NCBI RefSeq assembly: GCF_023101765.2
Contig: NC_064239.1
Span: 13,226,315 to 13,290,314, forward strand
DNA: 64,000 bases
Direction of reading: 5' to 3'
Origin: Spodoptera frugiperda
Lineage: Eukaryota > Arthropoda > Insecta > Lepidoptera > Noctuidae
Shown: positions 23,126-35,347 of the stretch, one piece after another
Layout of the letters: each line of letters begins with the position of its first letter
How positions within the stretch are numbered: position 1 is the stretch's first letter
Position numbers and translations under genes: made by a program
The notes under the pieces: generated by a model
What the model was told of the DNA's origin: nothing
What the model saw: only the letters and a program-made list of their open reading frames with translations
The model's database searches: none

Positions 23126-26100
23126 ATGGATACCGATGATGGAGAATCCTCGAGCAGCGGGCCTATGTCCAGTCTGAACAGCCTGTTCTCGTTTACAAGT
23201 CCCGCCGTCAAGAAATTGCTGGGATGGAAGCAGGTAGAGTAACATAATCATCCTTATCATACAGTATTGGCTCTTGTTGCTTTTTGGAAGAAGTTTTCTC
23301 AGTGTTATTCGCTATTCTATAATTTGAAATGCTCTCAAACAGAAAATATGTCCTCATTTAGATGTTCAAGACAAAATTAAGAAGTAAATTTACCAAAAAC
23401 CAACTCATGTATGAAACTTTCTTTATAAACATTACTGAGACAATTTTATGGGAAAGAATGGAATTGATGTATAGAAGTTTCATTACATTTTTGGGCATAT
23501 CAACTAGACTTTATTAATCTTGTGAAAGAAAAGGTTCCACATCCAAATCTGATGTCTGGTTTCCAGTGGACTGTGTGGAGGATGTGCATGGTATTTCTGG
23601 TATTATAGTGAATAGGGTGTTCTTTTATTTCTTTCTCAGAAAGCTATTACTTTGTAAAAGAACTCACTCCTACTTTATCACAATTTTAGCCTAATGTTTT
23701 AAGATTCAATAACTTGTAATATATTATAAATTAGAAGTGGTTCCATGTATCACTAGAGGTCTGCAGAAGTCAAATAATGGTCTGCAAAAAAAAAACAAGG
23801 CTATGCCTAAATCCATTAAATACCACTGCTAAAATTAAACTATCAAAAGAGACAACTAAGAGGAGCAACTGACTTCATAAATCAAAATGTCACTCTTTCT
23901 GTAAGTGGATGAAAACATCACAGTGTGGGACATAAGCTGTGGTCCCTAACCCAACAAGAATCATTTAAAAGTGGTCTTTGACTTAATTTTTTATTGTTTT
24001 ATAATGTACAGAATTATGATATTTCAGATGCAACTTTATTTTACGAAGCAAATATTTAAGTATCTGAAATTTGAATAGTCTAGTAATCTCCTTGTACATA
24101 TAATAATTTCCTTTCGACACATTAAACACCTTGGGAGGCAGAAGTTACTAGGGTTAGCATTGCATCTTAATATAATATGTACTAACACACAATATTCATA
24201 ATATTAGACACCTCTGGTTAAGCTTTAGCTTCACCACCAGGTAATCTGACGTTACCGGGGCTTCGGGTCGAAAAGCAGGAGAAGGAACGGGGTGGTTTTT
24301 AGTCAGTAAGAGTCTGACACTCCCTTTCGCCTTGCCCAAGGCGGGAGAAGTCATTGGATGATTTTCCCCCCTCAAAAAAAAAAAAAAAGGTAATCTGACG
24401 CACTGTCCATATAAAATGTGTCAACAGGTGACTAAGTTAAGCTAACACAACCTTTCTTGGCATTGGTAAAACATCTACATAAATGCATCATTAAATATTA
24501 AAATTTTTGTTACAAAATAGTTATTTTAAGCTAGATATCTATATTTATATTATGACTTTCATAAGACATACTAAATTAATTATTATGTGTTTTGGCTTAC
24601 TCAAGTCTGCTTGGTTGTAGCATGATATTTTATAGCCTGTAACCTTCCTCAGTAAATGAAAAAAGAAGAAAAAAATGATTTATTCAATTCGGATCAGTAG
24701 TTCCATAACTAATCTCCAGAGATTAGCATGTTCAAACAAACTCTTTAGCTTTATATAATTGTATTATAAGATTGTAAAAATATTGTCCTTTTCCCAACAC
24801 TTAGCTGAGAGATAAAGCTAATAATAAGGTGTAATATTTTATGTATATTTTGGCTATTATAAATCAACTCTGATTAATTGATTATTATAGTTAAAACTGA
24901 TCACAAGTTACCTGACTTTGTTATCATACTGATAATTCTGACCAATCCTAAAACCCAACAGTTCCTATTCATTCAAGGTGTTAGGCTCACAGGTCTTGGG
25001 ACTACCCAATACTGAGAACTTAAAATAAAAGCAATAATAAATCATATTGGTTCAATATGAGTCACACACCAGTCAATAGTTATGTTCCTAGGAAGTGTGA
25101 GTCATATGTTTCAAAAATATGTTGTTTACTATCACACAATCAAGATTTCTTTTACTTCCAAATATTATTGAAGAGTATTTTGTTTACAATATTTGACAAT
25201 TGTAATAGATTTCCGAAAATTTTGCTGTGACACATATCCTGTTGTTGTTATTGCTGTGTTAAGGTCATATTTGGTTAAATACCTTACTGGTTACTGCACA
25301 AAAAAAAAGATAGTAAATGATATTTAACTTAACTAAACATTATGCTTAGTATCAGGTTGTTTTGACGGGATTTTCTTTTATAATTAATTTACTTAAGAAA
25401 CTTCTCTGAATTTTTTTGTTTGTACTGTAATATATGGAACTACATAAGAATAAATTCTTCTTAATCAACAAATAAGGACACAATGACTACTAATAAAAAC
25501 TAGCAGAGACTAACTATTTCAGCAAATGACAGATTCATATTATCAAAAATGTTTTTTTTTCATCCATCTAGTTATACATATAGTTATTTCTTTTCAATTA
25601 TTTGTTGATATAGGATAAAATGATGAATGAATGAATTTCTAACATTTAAATGATTCATTTAACCTCACCTATGCGTTGTTAATGAACAGACTACAGACAC
25701 TGGTAGTCATGACATGTTTAGAATCAGTGATTAATTTACCACTTTACCTAGTTTCCTTCCTTACGCGAAACTTGAATGTAAATAGGAAAAATCACAATGA
25801 CTACCAATAATCTATTAAATGGGCTTTATTACTGTAGGTATTGTAGGTAAATAATATTTTAACTACAGTCATTTTTTACATATTGAAGGCCCTGTTAACA
25901 TGACTCTATGATCTTAAAGGAACACTTTCGTGTTAAAATAGACTCATGTCATAAGTAGAAAGATAGATTAATTTAAAAAAAATACTGTCTATGTACCTAC
26001 TTCATGTGTAGCAGTTAAGTGATAAATGCACAAAGATAATCAAAAACCTCTTTGTCATAAGAGACACACCTATGAGTTTGTGTTGGTGTTTCTTCTTAGA

Positions 26101-27608
26101 ATAATGTAAGGAAATCGCGTGTTACTTGGCAGGCTATTTACTGAATAAATATTATTTATCATAGATGGCTAATACCATGAATTTGCAAAATTCTCAGACT
26201 GGCTATTAGCCATATGAGTGTTTAGTTGCTCTTATATTATTGATGTGGAAAGGCAATTGAACTTCAAGAATTCGGATAGAGCATATTTTTAACGAAAATA
26301 AAAGAGATTTTGCTTAAATATTCCAACTTCAATTACAGGGTGACGAAGAAGAGAAATGGGCAGAGAAAGCGGTCGACAGTTTGGTGAAGAAATTGAAGAA
26401 GCGGAAAGGTGCTATCGAGGAGTTGGAGCGAGCGCTGTCGTGTCCTGGCACGCCGTCCAAGTGTGTCACTATACCACGGTCACTTGATGGGAGGTTGCAG
26501 GTTCGTGTCATTTTATATGTATTCTTGAACATCATCACTCAGAAGACTTCTGAAAAATACTTTGGGCTGCGTAAAAACAATAACTAATATTTTAACACTT
26601 CAATTCCAGGTATCGCACCGCAAAGGCCTCCCTCACGTCATCTACTGCCGTGTGTGGCGCTGGCCCGACCTTCAGAGCCACCACGAGCTCAAACCCTTGG
26701 AGATTTGCCAGTACCCCTTCAGCGCCAAGCAGAAAGAAGTGTGCATCAACCCCTACCACTACAAGAGAGTCGAGAGCCCCGTCCTGCCACCAGTGTTAGT
26801 ACCTAGACATTCTGAATTCGCTCCAGGACACTCCTTACTACCTTTCCAAAGGACGGCGGAACCGTCGATGCCCCACAATGTCTCGTACTCCGGGTCCGGG
26901 TTCCCTCCTTCAGCTAGCTCGGAGCTCCCAGACACGCCACCCCCCGCGTACTCCCCGCCCTCAGACGACTCCGAACCGCCCGGAGAAGTGGCACCAGTGT
27001 CCTACCAGGAGCCCCTATACTGGGCATCCGTCGCGTATTACGAGTTGAACTGCCGCGTTGGTGAAGTTTTCCATTGTAACTCCCATTCGGTTGTGGTCGA
27101 TGGGTTCACGGATCCCTCGAATAATAGCGATAGGTTCTGCTTAGGGCAGCTAAGTAATGTGAACAGGAATTCGACGATCGAGAACACTAGACGTCACATA
27201 GGGAAAGGAGTACATTTGTACTACGTCGGGGGGGAAGTTTACGCCGAGTGCTTGTCGGACGCCGCCATCTTCGTCCAGAGTCGAAACTGTAATCACCACC
27301 ACGGGTTCCACCCCTCCACCGTGTGTAAGATACCTCCCGGGTGTTCTCTGAAGATCTTCAACAACAGGGAGTTTGCACAGCTGCTGTCCCAAAGCGTTAA
27401 TCATGGTTTCGAAGCTGTTTACGAGCTGACGAAGATGTGTACGATTCGCATGTCGTTCGTGAAGGGTTGGGGAGCCGAGTACCACCGCCAGGACGTGACG
27501 TCCACTCCTTGCTGGATAGAGATCCACCTGCACGGGCCGCTGCAGTGGCTGGACAAGGTGCTGACACAGATGGGCTCCCCCCACAACGCGATCTCGTCAG
27601 TGTCCTAG
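23126..27608 (+). CDS. Mad: Mothers against dpp, BMP-type receptor-regulated Smad (Smad1/5 orthologue)
   Basis: A complete transcription factor gene that transmits Dpp/BMP signals from type I receptors to the nucleus with co-Smad Medea. Exons 23126-23233, 26339-26500 and 26610-27608 (all phase 0, GT-AG) give 422 aa. It starts MDTDDGES and carries the N-terminal FSFTSPAVKKLLGWKQ of BMP Smads. MH1 (about 10-135) contains the DNA-binding hairpin RSLDGRLQVSHRKG, with R88, Q90 and K95 as the base-contacting residues by family analogy, and zinc-binding Cys/His. The linker has a PPAY motif at 201-204 that recruits WW-domain ligases such as Smurf, flanked by SP/TP sites. MH2 starts near W228 (WASVAYYELNCRVGE), includes the L3 loop EYHRQDVTSTPCW of BMP-type R-Smads, and ends with the SSVS receptor phosphorylation site. 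The linker is shorter than in Drosophila. Intron 1 is 3.1 kb, intron 2 only 109 bp. Minor N-terminal reading: the ATG matches the family start. Confidence 0.98.
24240..24390 (+). repeat. family C interspersed repeat in Mad intron 1
   Basis: GGTCGAAAAGCAGGAGAAGG, TTTTTAGTCAGTAAGAGTCT, CAAGGCGGGAGAAGTCATTG and a 15-A tail. GGTAATCTGACG occurs immediately before and after it (24240 region and after the A-run), which looks like a target-site duplication and so supports retrotransposition. Confidence 0.8.
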
Positions 27609-27842
27609 CCGCGCCGCGCACACTCGACTCCCCCCACCGTACTTTGGTATCCGGAATTAAAATTCTTCAATCTCAAAAATCATTTCAACCATTGCATTTT
27701 GTATTTTATACGTGACAGAATATTTTTAATAGTTTTTTTAATGTTTTGTGTTGTAACAAAGCCCCAATTGGCATTTAACAATTATGCAGCTCAAACCATG
27801 TGTCCAATTTATTGAATCGTATTTTGTAAGCGTATTATAATG

Positions 27843-27848
27843 AATAAA
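27843..27848 (+). terminator. proximal polyadenylation signal of Mad
   Basis: AATAAA about 235 nt after the Mad stop codon, the first canonical signal downstream. Several others follow (for example in the TAAATAAATAAATAA run near 27917), and a well-formed AATAAA with a GT-rich tail lies far downstream at 32603-32608, which would give a 5-kb 3' UTR if used. Confidence 0.5.
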
Positions 27849-28427
27849 GACATTAAGGTTTACTATACTCGTCAATATAATTTATGACAAGGTAAAAAAG
27901 ATATTATTGGTGTAAATAAATAAATAAATAATGCTTATAAACGTTTTGGTAATGTCAAGCACAAAAGTCTAAGTTCGCCATAAATTCGTTCGATATTGAT
28001 GATATTATATTTTAGTATATTATTATAAATATATTTTTAAGATAAGACATATATATGTAAGTTTTCATATACATTACGTGTAGCTTAGTTATAGTTTTAA
28101 TGCAATTTTTATTTTTAACTAACATAGAAATCATTATTTTGGTTTTGTGGCTCCTTGGGTGAAAGAGTGAAGAGTTAAATGGGTATTATGTATACTGGTA
28201 TGTATCAAATAATACAAGAACAACATTCCAGTGCTTATTGCATTGATGAAATGTAGACATTTATAACTAGAAACATCAGAAAATGCTTCTGCGTTTGTTT
28301 ATAAAAAGTATAAAATAACTTCTCTTACACAACTGGGCCACAAGACTTCATTTGACATAGTATAGTGACGAATATGTGTTCTATGTATAATTAATTGTAT
28401 TTATGACTATATTAACATGTCAGATTA

Positions 28428-28588
28428 GTTTTTTCGACTCAAACTTGCATGCAGTGTACATTATGGTAAGGGATAGAGAGTATAAGGTATGTAGTGAGTG
28501 GGTGACAGGGTCTGTGATGCCTAAAGTGAAAGAAAGAAAGATAAAGGTTAACAAAATAGGTATTAGATAACGTTTGAGTCGAAAAAAC
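28428..28588. mobile_element. MITE-like element with perfect 17-bp inverted ends
   Basis: GTTTTTTCGACTCAAAC at 28428-28444 and its exact complement at 28572-28588 enclose 127 bp without coding capacity. No obvious target duplication. Confidence 0.55.
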
Positions 28589-30217
28589 AATAATTTGACA
28601 ATAATTTTAAATCGTGCCATCGTAAAAGTCGACAGAATTAATTTTGTCTTGTAAATTTTAAAAAGTGAACGTTTCAATTTCATTTTAAATCATTTATTTC
28701 GTAGTCGTTTTTATTGTAAATGTTCTATTTTTTTTTTTTTGAAAAATTAAATAATCTCGGATGTATTTGGTAATGTTTTAAATTCAATGCAACAGTTTTT
28801 TGAAAGTGCTAGTTATTAGGAAAGACAGTTTTACTAAAAAAATATAATTAAAACCAAATCAATGGGACATGTGCAGAGTAATGAAAAATATTGTGATTGA
28901 TCTCAAAACTATTGAATAAGAAATGTTTTAGTTCCTCAAAAAGAGTGACTGTTGCGTGTCCCGCTTATAGTAGAAATATTAATTAAACGTATATATTTTC
29001 TACTGAGATATTGCAGAGACTAACTTTTCCGACTCTTGACTAATCACCGGCCAATAAAAACTTATTCTTAAATAACTTCAACCATACACATATTTGGTTT
29101 AGATCATGAATACATTGTATCGAAAGTATTAGCTTAATTTCTTATGTTCCTTCGAAGACAAACAATGAAAAACAACCAGCTTAAAATTGCTTGATTTTCC
29201 AAAAAACTTGTAGTTTGTGAAAATATACCTTATAGATGTTCTTATCACTCGAATATACATGTCCATTTACCCATAAAGAAGGATGAACACGGCAACAGTA
29301 TTTGTTTCATGCTTGCATCTTATTTAATTATTTTATTGCTGTAGTAATTATGATTTCTAATTGATTGAATTGAAATCCAGTGATAATATAAATGTAATAT
29401 ACCTACAAATTATATAAATTTACAAATAAAATTGTTGACGTTGCATTCAAATGTCCATAAAATATGGTATTAAATAGATTTTCTAGCAGTTTCGTAAAGA
29501 ATATTTATAGTAGCTATAGCCATATTGGCAATTTACGTCACGTTAATAAAACATGGTTGAACTCTTGACTAAAAAATCTTATTAGGTTGTACTGTTACAG
29601 TTTTCGAGCATGTTGCTCATGAGTCCCGGGCGTAACTCGAAAATAATCGCGTTACCCAGTCGATAAATTAATGAGTGTTTCAACCTAGTAAATAAAATAT
29701 GTCTCAAGATAAATTATAATACAAAATTATTAAAAGTAGCGTCAACCATAGTGGTTTTCATATACATTTAAAAGTTGTTATTAGAAACTATGGCCTATAG
29801 AGATGTGCCTAAATGTACCATAAACGACCGTCCACTGAGGTAACTGAACATTTTGTATGGAATTTGTCTGATTTGATTGAAATTTTGAAGACAGTGTATA
29901 GTATGATGTTAATATTTGATGCCTTGAGGAAAACGTGTTTTTTTAAACCTAAATTCGGACGGGGTTATACAGTATGTAAACGGAACGGAACACGTACACG
30001 AGTATTATTTTGAAAAAAAAAACAACAACTGCCTAATAAATCAACTGCCAAGGCTAATTTTGCATGAATAACACGAAAATTAAAATTATAAAGGAAATTG
30101 TAGTGTTTTTCAGGAGCATTCCGTTTACACCCTGTAAGTATGGCCAGCTTGTAATTTCTATACAATTATTTTCACTACCAGGCTTAATTATTACCAACTC
30201 GTCAGGGTACCTGAGGG

Positions 30218-30360
30218 CTTAGTACGAGTTTGTCTTACGTTCAACGAGATTCGAGACACGTTCGGCGCTCTTATTGATTGGTTCATTCGTGCCGTCCAAA
30301 CAGAGCACGGAACGCGCTTTCGTTTCGTTTTCGTTCAACGTAAAGCAAACTCGTACTAAG
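30218..30360. mobile_element. MITE with ~29-bp inverted ends (CTTAGTACGAGTTTG)
   Basis: Left CTTAGTACGAGTTTGTCTTA and right complement of CTTAGTACGAGTTTGCTTTA, 143 bp overall. The core is GC-richer than its surroundings (ACACGTTCGGCGCTC). Non-coding. Confidence 0.65.
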
Positions 30361-31061
30361 GGTATTGTTATGAAATATTAAAAAAAAACACACAGATAAA
30401 ATTCATACAAGAATCAGCTACAAATATACCACATGAAGTATACTCTTCATATAATTATATTTTCTTTTACATAATATTATGTCGTATAATATTGGCTTGT
30501 CATAAATACACGCGACTTTATATACTAACTGTTATAATAGTGCCTTTGAAACTATTGAACTTCGACAAATGCCTTATAATTTTAATTATTACAATTGAAA
30601 AGTATTCATATTATTATATTTGGAATTATCTATGATATTGCATTTTTTGTTTATTATTTTATTATTATAATTTGACCATAATTATAATAGTGCCTATTCT
30701 TATAAATTAGTATAAATAAAATACCATTTGTATGCCTTATTTTTTCGAATTCATATTTTTTAATTCGTGGGGTTGTGTAGAAATGTAATTATTAATATGA
30801 ATGAACAATTTTAATAGTCTTCACAAGAATTGTTATTACTGTGAAAAATTGCAACTGTGAATTTTACTATATGACTTTTTGCACAACCTCCTGTATATGT
30901 CTGTTAAAACGTAGAAGTCTGTAAACTTATTGCTGATATTACAATGTATATTTACTATACTATACTTCAGGACGATTGTACCAATAGATTGACTAATTTA
31001 AATACAACCAAAGTATTATTAATAATGCAATCTTTTGACAATGTCATCTTGCAGGATTATA

Positions 31062-31308
31062 CAGTCTGTACCTCTTCCATAAGTTTGAAGCAATAGTATT
31101 TGTCGATAGTCGCTAGCGGCGACGTAAATTTATGTTTTTTTTTTTATGTTAAATGGACCGACGTTTGGCAAATTTTTGTTCCACAGTTGACCGGTAGAGG
31201 CGTTGTAAAATTGTCAAAATTGTGTGAAATTGTTGTAAAATTATTTTGTCGTCGTCGCTAGTGACTTTCGACAAATACTATTGCTTCAAACTCATGGTAG
31301 AGGCTCTG
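31062..31308. mobile_element. MITE with ~45-bp inverted ends
   Basis: Inner arms AGTTTGAAGCAATAGTATTT...GTCGCTAGC and complement GCTAGTGACTTTCGACAAAT...CTTCAAACT; outer CAGTCTGTACCTCTTCCAT and ATGGTAGAGGCTCTG. 247 bp; non-coding. Confidence 0.65.
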
Positions 31309-31350
31309 TTCTTTACCTAAGCTGCTCATCAATCACTATAGCATTTACGC

Positions 31351-31490
31351 CCGAATACTCAAATGCTAATCAATTTTAAGTTGTACTTAAATATCGTGCT
31401 ATCTCTGTCATTTTATAAAGAATTGATAGTGACAGTACTACATTTGAGAGCGTCTTAAAATTAAGTAGCGTTTGAGTATTAGTCTATTGA
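31351..31490. mobile_element. MITE spanning its own imperfect foldback
   Basis: Left arm CGAATACTCAAATGCTAATC / AATTTTAAG and right complement CTTAAAATTAAGTAGCGTTTGAGTATTAG fold together over nearly the whole length. It is one of three such elements within 1.3 kb downstream of Mad. Confidence 0.6.
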
Positions 31491-31827
31491 TATTTTGTAG
31501 TCAAAAGTCCTGTAGCATGTATTTATTCGATATTTACATAACAAATAAAGATCTTCAAAAAGGTGTCTGTCTGTCTGTCCATCGGTACAATCGTGTCTAT
31601 AAACTATAAAATACTAATAATGGTTATAATGTGCGTTATATATGGAGTGACATGTAAACTTGTACATAATGTTTTACAGCGTGGCAGAGTGCTATTTGTT
31701 ATGTAGTTTTCGTTTCGAGAAGTTTTGGATTTGACAATCTTTTTGAAAGAGTTTTTTTAACTTGTGATTCTTGGGTTCTTAAAAGTGGAATAACTTTAAT
31801 TAAGGGTTAATAAAATTACATGTTATG

Positions 31828-32035
31828 ACTGCACGGTGAGCGTAGTGCCTGGGCAACCAGCTGCCGCGCAGCGAGTAGTGGGTTTAATTCCTGCATGGAG
31901 CAACTCTTAGTGTGATCCACAAATTGTTGTTTCGGGTCTGGATGTAAGTTTTATGTGAACTTGTATTGTAAACGTACCCACGACACAGGAGAAAATTCTA
32001 GTGTGGGGCAGCAACGTTTTGTAAAAAGAAAAAAA
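31828..32035 (+). repeat. tRNA-derived SINE, family D (full length)
   Basis: Head TGCACGGTGAGCGTAGTGCC and CGAGTAGTGGGTTTAATTCC, body GGAGCAACTCTTAGTGTGAT and TGTTGTTTCGGGTCTGGATG, tail CCCACGACACAGGAGAAAAT, TAGTGTGGGGCAGCAACGTT then an A-rich run. Confidence 0.8.
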
Positions 32036-32602
32036 AAATGTTATTGGATTATGAATTATTTTGCTAATGATGATATTGTATTAAATTAAATCTTACACAG
32101 ATTTCGTATGAGTTTATATGGATGTAGAATGTTATGTATCGGTTCTTTAGAAAGTTGTCAAATCCAAAATGTGTCTGTTTGTTGATTTTGTGTTGAAGTG
32201 GCTGTAAGTGTCGTGTCGTCGAGTTTATATGAAGTGAGTCTATGTTAGGCCTCTGTTCCCTGTGGCGTAACCGATTTACAGCGCACAAGTTTTTCAAAGA
32301 ATGTACATAGTCGCAAAAAATGACTTTAAGATCCCATTGGTAAAGAATGTAACATGATTACTGTCCTTATTATTAAGGTGAAAAGGCACAAATTGCTATA
32401 TGAATGTCTACACATATACTAGAGATGTGTGCGAAACATTATGTTGGTTGTCAAAAGTTAAGATGTTACGCCACAGTGTGCAAGGAGCTTTGTGTACAAA
32501 ATTGTGAATGTTTTCTTTCGCTCTATTTACTGTAAGATAGTGTAAGCGCATAGAAGCCATTGTTCATGTAATTTTTAGTATATTTTTCTCTGTTTAGCAA
32601 TT

Positions 32603-32608
32603 AATAAA
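32603..32608 (+). terminator. distal polyadenylation signal, possibly of Mad
   Basis: AATAAA in the context ATTAATAAAGTTTCTTTTATTG followed by TTTTGTGTTTTTA-type GU-rich sequence looks like a genuine 3' end. No plus-strand gene other than Mad lies upstream within the window. Whether a 5-kb 3' UTR or a separate non-coding transcript uses it cannot be told from sequence. Confidence 0.3.
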
Positions 32609-32939
32609 GTTTCTTTTATTGATATAGTTTTGTGTTTTTATTTAGGAAAGTTCAATTTTTTCAGATATCTACCAATCACTTTATTGTTCTTAAGAAAAAT
32701 TAAGATTATAATTTTAGTAGCTAGATAAACACTGCCTTAGATTTTTTTATTAAGTAATATTAAATAGTGTGCGTATTTGGCGAGTTAGTGTCAAAAGCAA
32801 CACTCAAATGTAATATTGACATAATCCAGCTTGCACCATACCAATGCCATTTTGTTGCAATGCGGTAGGAACTTAGAATTGTGCCACTAAATCATACATA
32901 ACACTATACGTGTAACAAGTGAAATAATAATATGCAATT

Positions 32940-33070
32940 ATCGGTTACTGTTTCGTATTTAGTCTGTGCGACGAATACCGATGGCGGCGGTGTCATGGCC
33001 GCTCGCGCACGCGCCTTGCAACCGTAATGTGGAGAAAATTTGGCGCGCAATCGGCAAGAATTTTCTGCAG
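32940..33070 (+). other. GC-rich islet of unknown role
   Basis: ATGGCGGCGGTGTCATGGCC, CTCGCGCACGCGCC and TTTGGCGCGCAATCGGC stand out from AT-rich surroundings. An open frame of 72 codons starts at 32966 but shows no known motif. It could be a promoter/5' UTR of an unrecognised transcript or a repeat remnant. Confidence 0.25.
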
Positions 33071-33764
33071 ATTGTATTGTTGTTTTACTTTGATTGGCGT
33101 GTAAGGATATTTTGTGTTACACTGAGATTTTATGCACGGTGTTTGTTTTGGTATTGTGTTTTAAAGATATACAGGATTTCCTAGAAACAGGGATTTCCGA
33201 TGAACCTGCAGCGAAGATAATTATTTGCCAGTTCTTGCCTAGTTTTAATTATATTGCAAGTCCGTCCATGTACATTGTACAACTCAAGTGTCGAATAGAA
33301 ATGGCTTGGCTAGCCGATTAAATCAAATTGCGTAGGTATTGGCCTGTTTGTCTACCTACTAAGTAGGTAGGTATTGGAGCGATGCCAACTAATTGCGAAA
33401 GATCCGCCCTGCGACATTGAGATGTAACTTGACGATTCTTGAATGGTTGGAAACTTGTCTTGTAAAGTTAACTTATCTCATAAAAATATTGGTGATTAGG
33501 TACCTACCTATTAATTATATTGTTTGCCCTTCATTAGGTACTTTTATCCCTTGCCCGTGTCCGTATTTTCTAATGTTGACAACGCACTTGTAATTTTTGA
33601 ACGAGTGTCAGTGGGCAGTGCAGTGCAGCTAACACGCTGTTCACCAGCAGACACCAGCTACTGAGTTAATCATATCAGCCTTAAGATTGCCAACCGACTT
33701 CCCCCACTGATTTCCAGTTCATCTGCTTAGAAACTATGAAATTAGAATACCTTTATTTTTTGAT

Positions 33765-33955
33765 GACAGGGGGAAACCTTCAAAAGGCGCCTAGGTTTTT
33801 GGGGAGAAAGACTAGGGAGTGTGATTTTTACCTCACTAAAACCACTCCGGTGGCCACCTTCAGCACCGACAAAGGGCATGGAGTCCTTTTATTAGACCTG
33901 TTCCGAAGCCCCTATGCTGCAACGCCTGTTATGGCACATCCCTAGGGTAACGTGG
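33765..33955 (+). repeat. dispersed repeat, family F, copy 1
   Basis: GGGGAGAAAGACTAGGGAGT, TTTTTACCTCACTAAAACCA, CGGTGGCCACCTTCAGCACC and CAACGCCTGTTATGGCACA. A second copy at 46695-46865 is about three-quarters identical by eye. The 69-codon frame over it is incidental. Confidence 0.7.
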
Positions 33956-34424
33956 ATCTCCCATAAGCCTCGTTGTACAAATTGCACGGCAGACGACAAC
34001 ACGTGACCACTGTGCTACCGTCTTTCCTTAAGTCGATGGAATTTGAATACTTACACATTTGCATTGACTTGACATGACAGTATTTTCTGAACTCTCCGCA
34101 ACTACTTACGATGACGATGTTGGCTTTCCTTACTACTACTGTTCATACCTCATTCTTTTACTGTGCAAGGTTAAGTATAAAAGAGGCTAATGATTCTTGC
34201 CGGCAATGATAACGAGTTATCACCTGGTGGTGGACTGCTGATGTTGTAATGTGCAGGTTGCTACATTGCACTAGTTTTACTGTTTTATGTGTATTAAGCC
34301 ATGATTTTATAGTCATAATTGTGACTCTTTAGCTAATGTTTTGCTAGAAATATTTCGTAAAACATGATTATTAATTTCTTTAAGAATCTTATAAAAAACG
34401 AGAAAACATGATAAAGTTTTTTTT

Positions 34425-34480
34425 TAAGAACATTGCCCCACACTAGGATTCTCTCCTATGTCGTGGGTGCGTTTACAAAC
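34425..34480 (-). repeat. SINE family D, 3' part, interrupted by a nested element
   Basis: GCCCCACACTAGGATTCTCT and CCTATGTCGTGGGTGCGTTT ACAAAC are the minus-strand tail of family D. The rest of the same SINE continues at 35348 after the foldback element. Confidence 0.8.
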
Positions 34481-35347
34481 ATCTAGACACACGGCAGTGT
34501 GTCCGCCAAGTTCGAGCAAAAAACCGACACACCGGCCGTGGGTTATATTACACGAACCATTTCGGGCCAAGTTCGACCCACCTATAACTCAAAATCTATT
34601 TTATCTACGCATATGAAATTTCTAGTATCTGTCGAGATCTACTTACTTATCTAAAATACAAAATTTCATCGTACCTATTGTAGGTCTTGGTATTGACGTC
34701 AGAAAATCGATTTTTACCACTCACTGACTGACTGACTGACTCACTCATCTTAGACCACTTCCAATGGTCGTATTGACTTGAAATTTGGCATGGAGGTAGG
34801 TCTTTATTCAAGGTAAAGGAAAAAAAAAAAGCCAAGTGTGAGCGGTTTTAAAAATAATAGGTGTAAATTCATACCCCTAAGGAACTAAAACAAAAAAATT
34901 ATCTATATCTTCCAATGGTCGTACCGACCTAAAAGGCGTTACGAAGGTTTGTATTTAGTCAAAGTAAAGTGTAAGAAAAAAAGATACCTAAACCTACAAA
35001 AATAAATGAAATCCCACCCAAAACATAAATGTGAAAGGCTGCCAAGTTCGATACCATGGAATGCTTCGCCTATAAAAGAAGGACGATCTAAATAAGTACC
35101 AAGTTCCATACACAGACCTTGTTAAAAATGATATAACTTGGCAAGTTTTAATAGAAAATTATATACTTGACTCATTGCGTTTAGTAGTTTATAACAAAGT
35201 GTGTGAAAACTGCCAACGTTATATCATTTTTAACTGAGGTCTGTGTATGGAACTTGGTACTTATTTAGATCTCACTTCTTTTATAGGCGAAGCATTCCAA
35301 TATTATCGAACTTGGCAGCCTTTCACATTTATGTTTTGGGTGGGATA
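34481..35347. mobile_element. 867-bp foldback/Helitron-like element, copy 1 (nested in a SINE)
   Basis: Shares ends and full length with 48761-49642. One end is TCTAGACACACGGCAGTGTG (7-bp hairpin GACACAC/GTGTGTC next to CTAG in the reverse sense); the other is a ~135-bp inverted repeat (about 35012-35145 and 35205-35345, GGCTGCCAAGTTCGATA arms) with a ~60-bp loop, ending TTTTGGGTGGGAT. Contains a (CTGA)n run. No protein frame. A/T flanks on both copies are compatible with Helitron-type insertion, but the 3' end is not a canonical CTRR|T in either sense. Confidence 0.8.

Larger units (their letters stand above)
27609..30217. other. Mad 3' flank or long 3' UTR, AT-rich
   Basis: No open frame with recognisable similarity. 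It begins as Mad 3' UTR and may be transcribed as far as 32.6 kb if the distal polyadenylation signal is used. Confidence 0.4.

Noticed and set aside
23155..23185. GGGCCTATGTCCAG in Mad exon 1 resembles the LINE tail word GGCCTATGTCCAGCAG
   Set aside because: It encodes the conserved SSSGPMSSLNS stretch in frame with a well-supported Mad N-terminus and the resemblance stops after about 14 bases, so it is coincidence rather than an insertion.
27150..27621. Long minus-strand frames opposite Mad exon 3
   Set aside because: They are antisense shadows of the GC-biased MH2 coding sequence.
34720..34745. (ACTG)n array as a candidate regulatory tandem repeat
   Set aside because: The same short microsatellite sits at the same place in the second copy of the foldback element, so it is part of the element.
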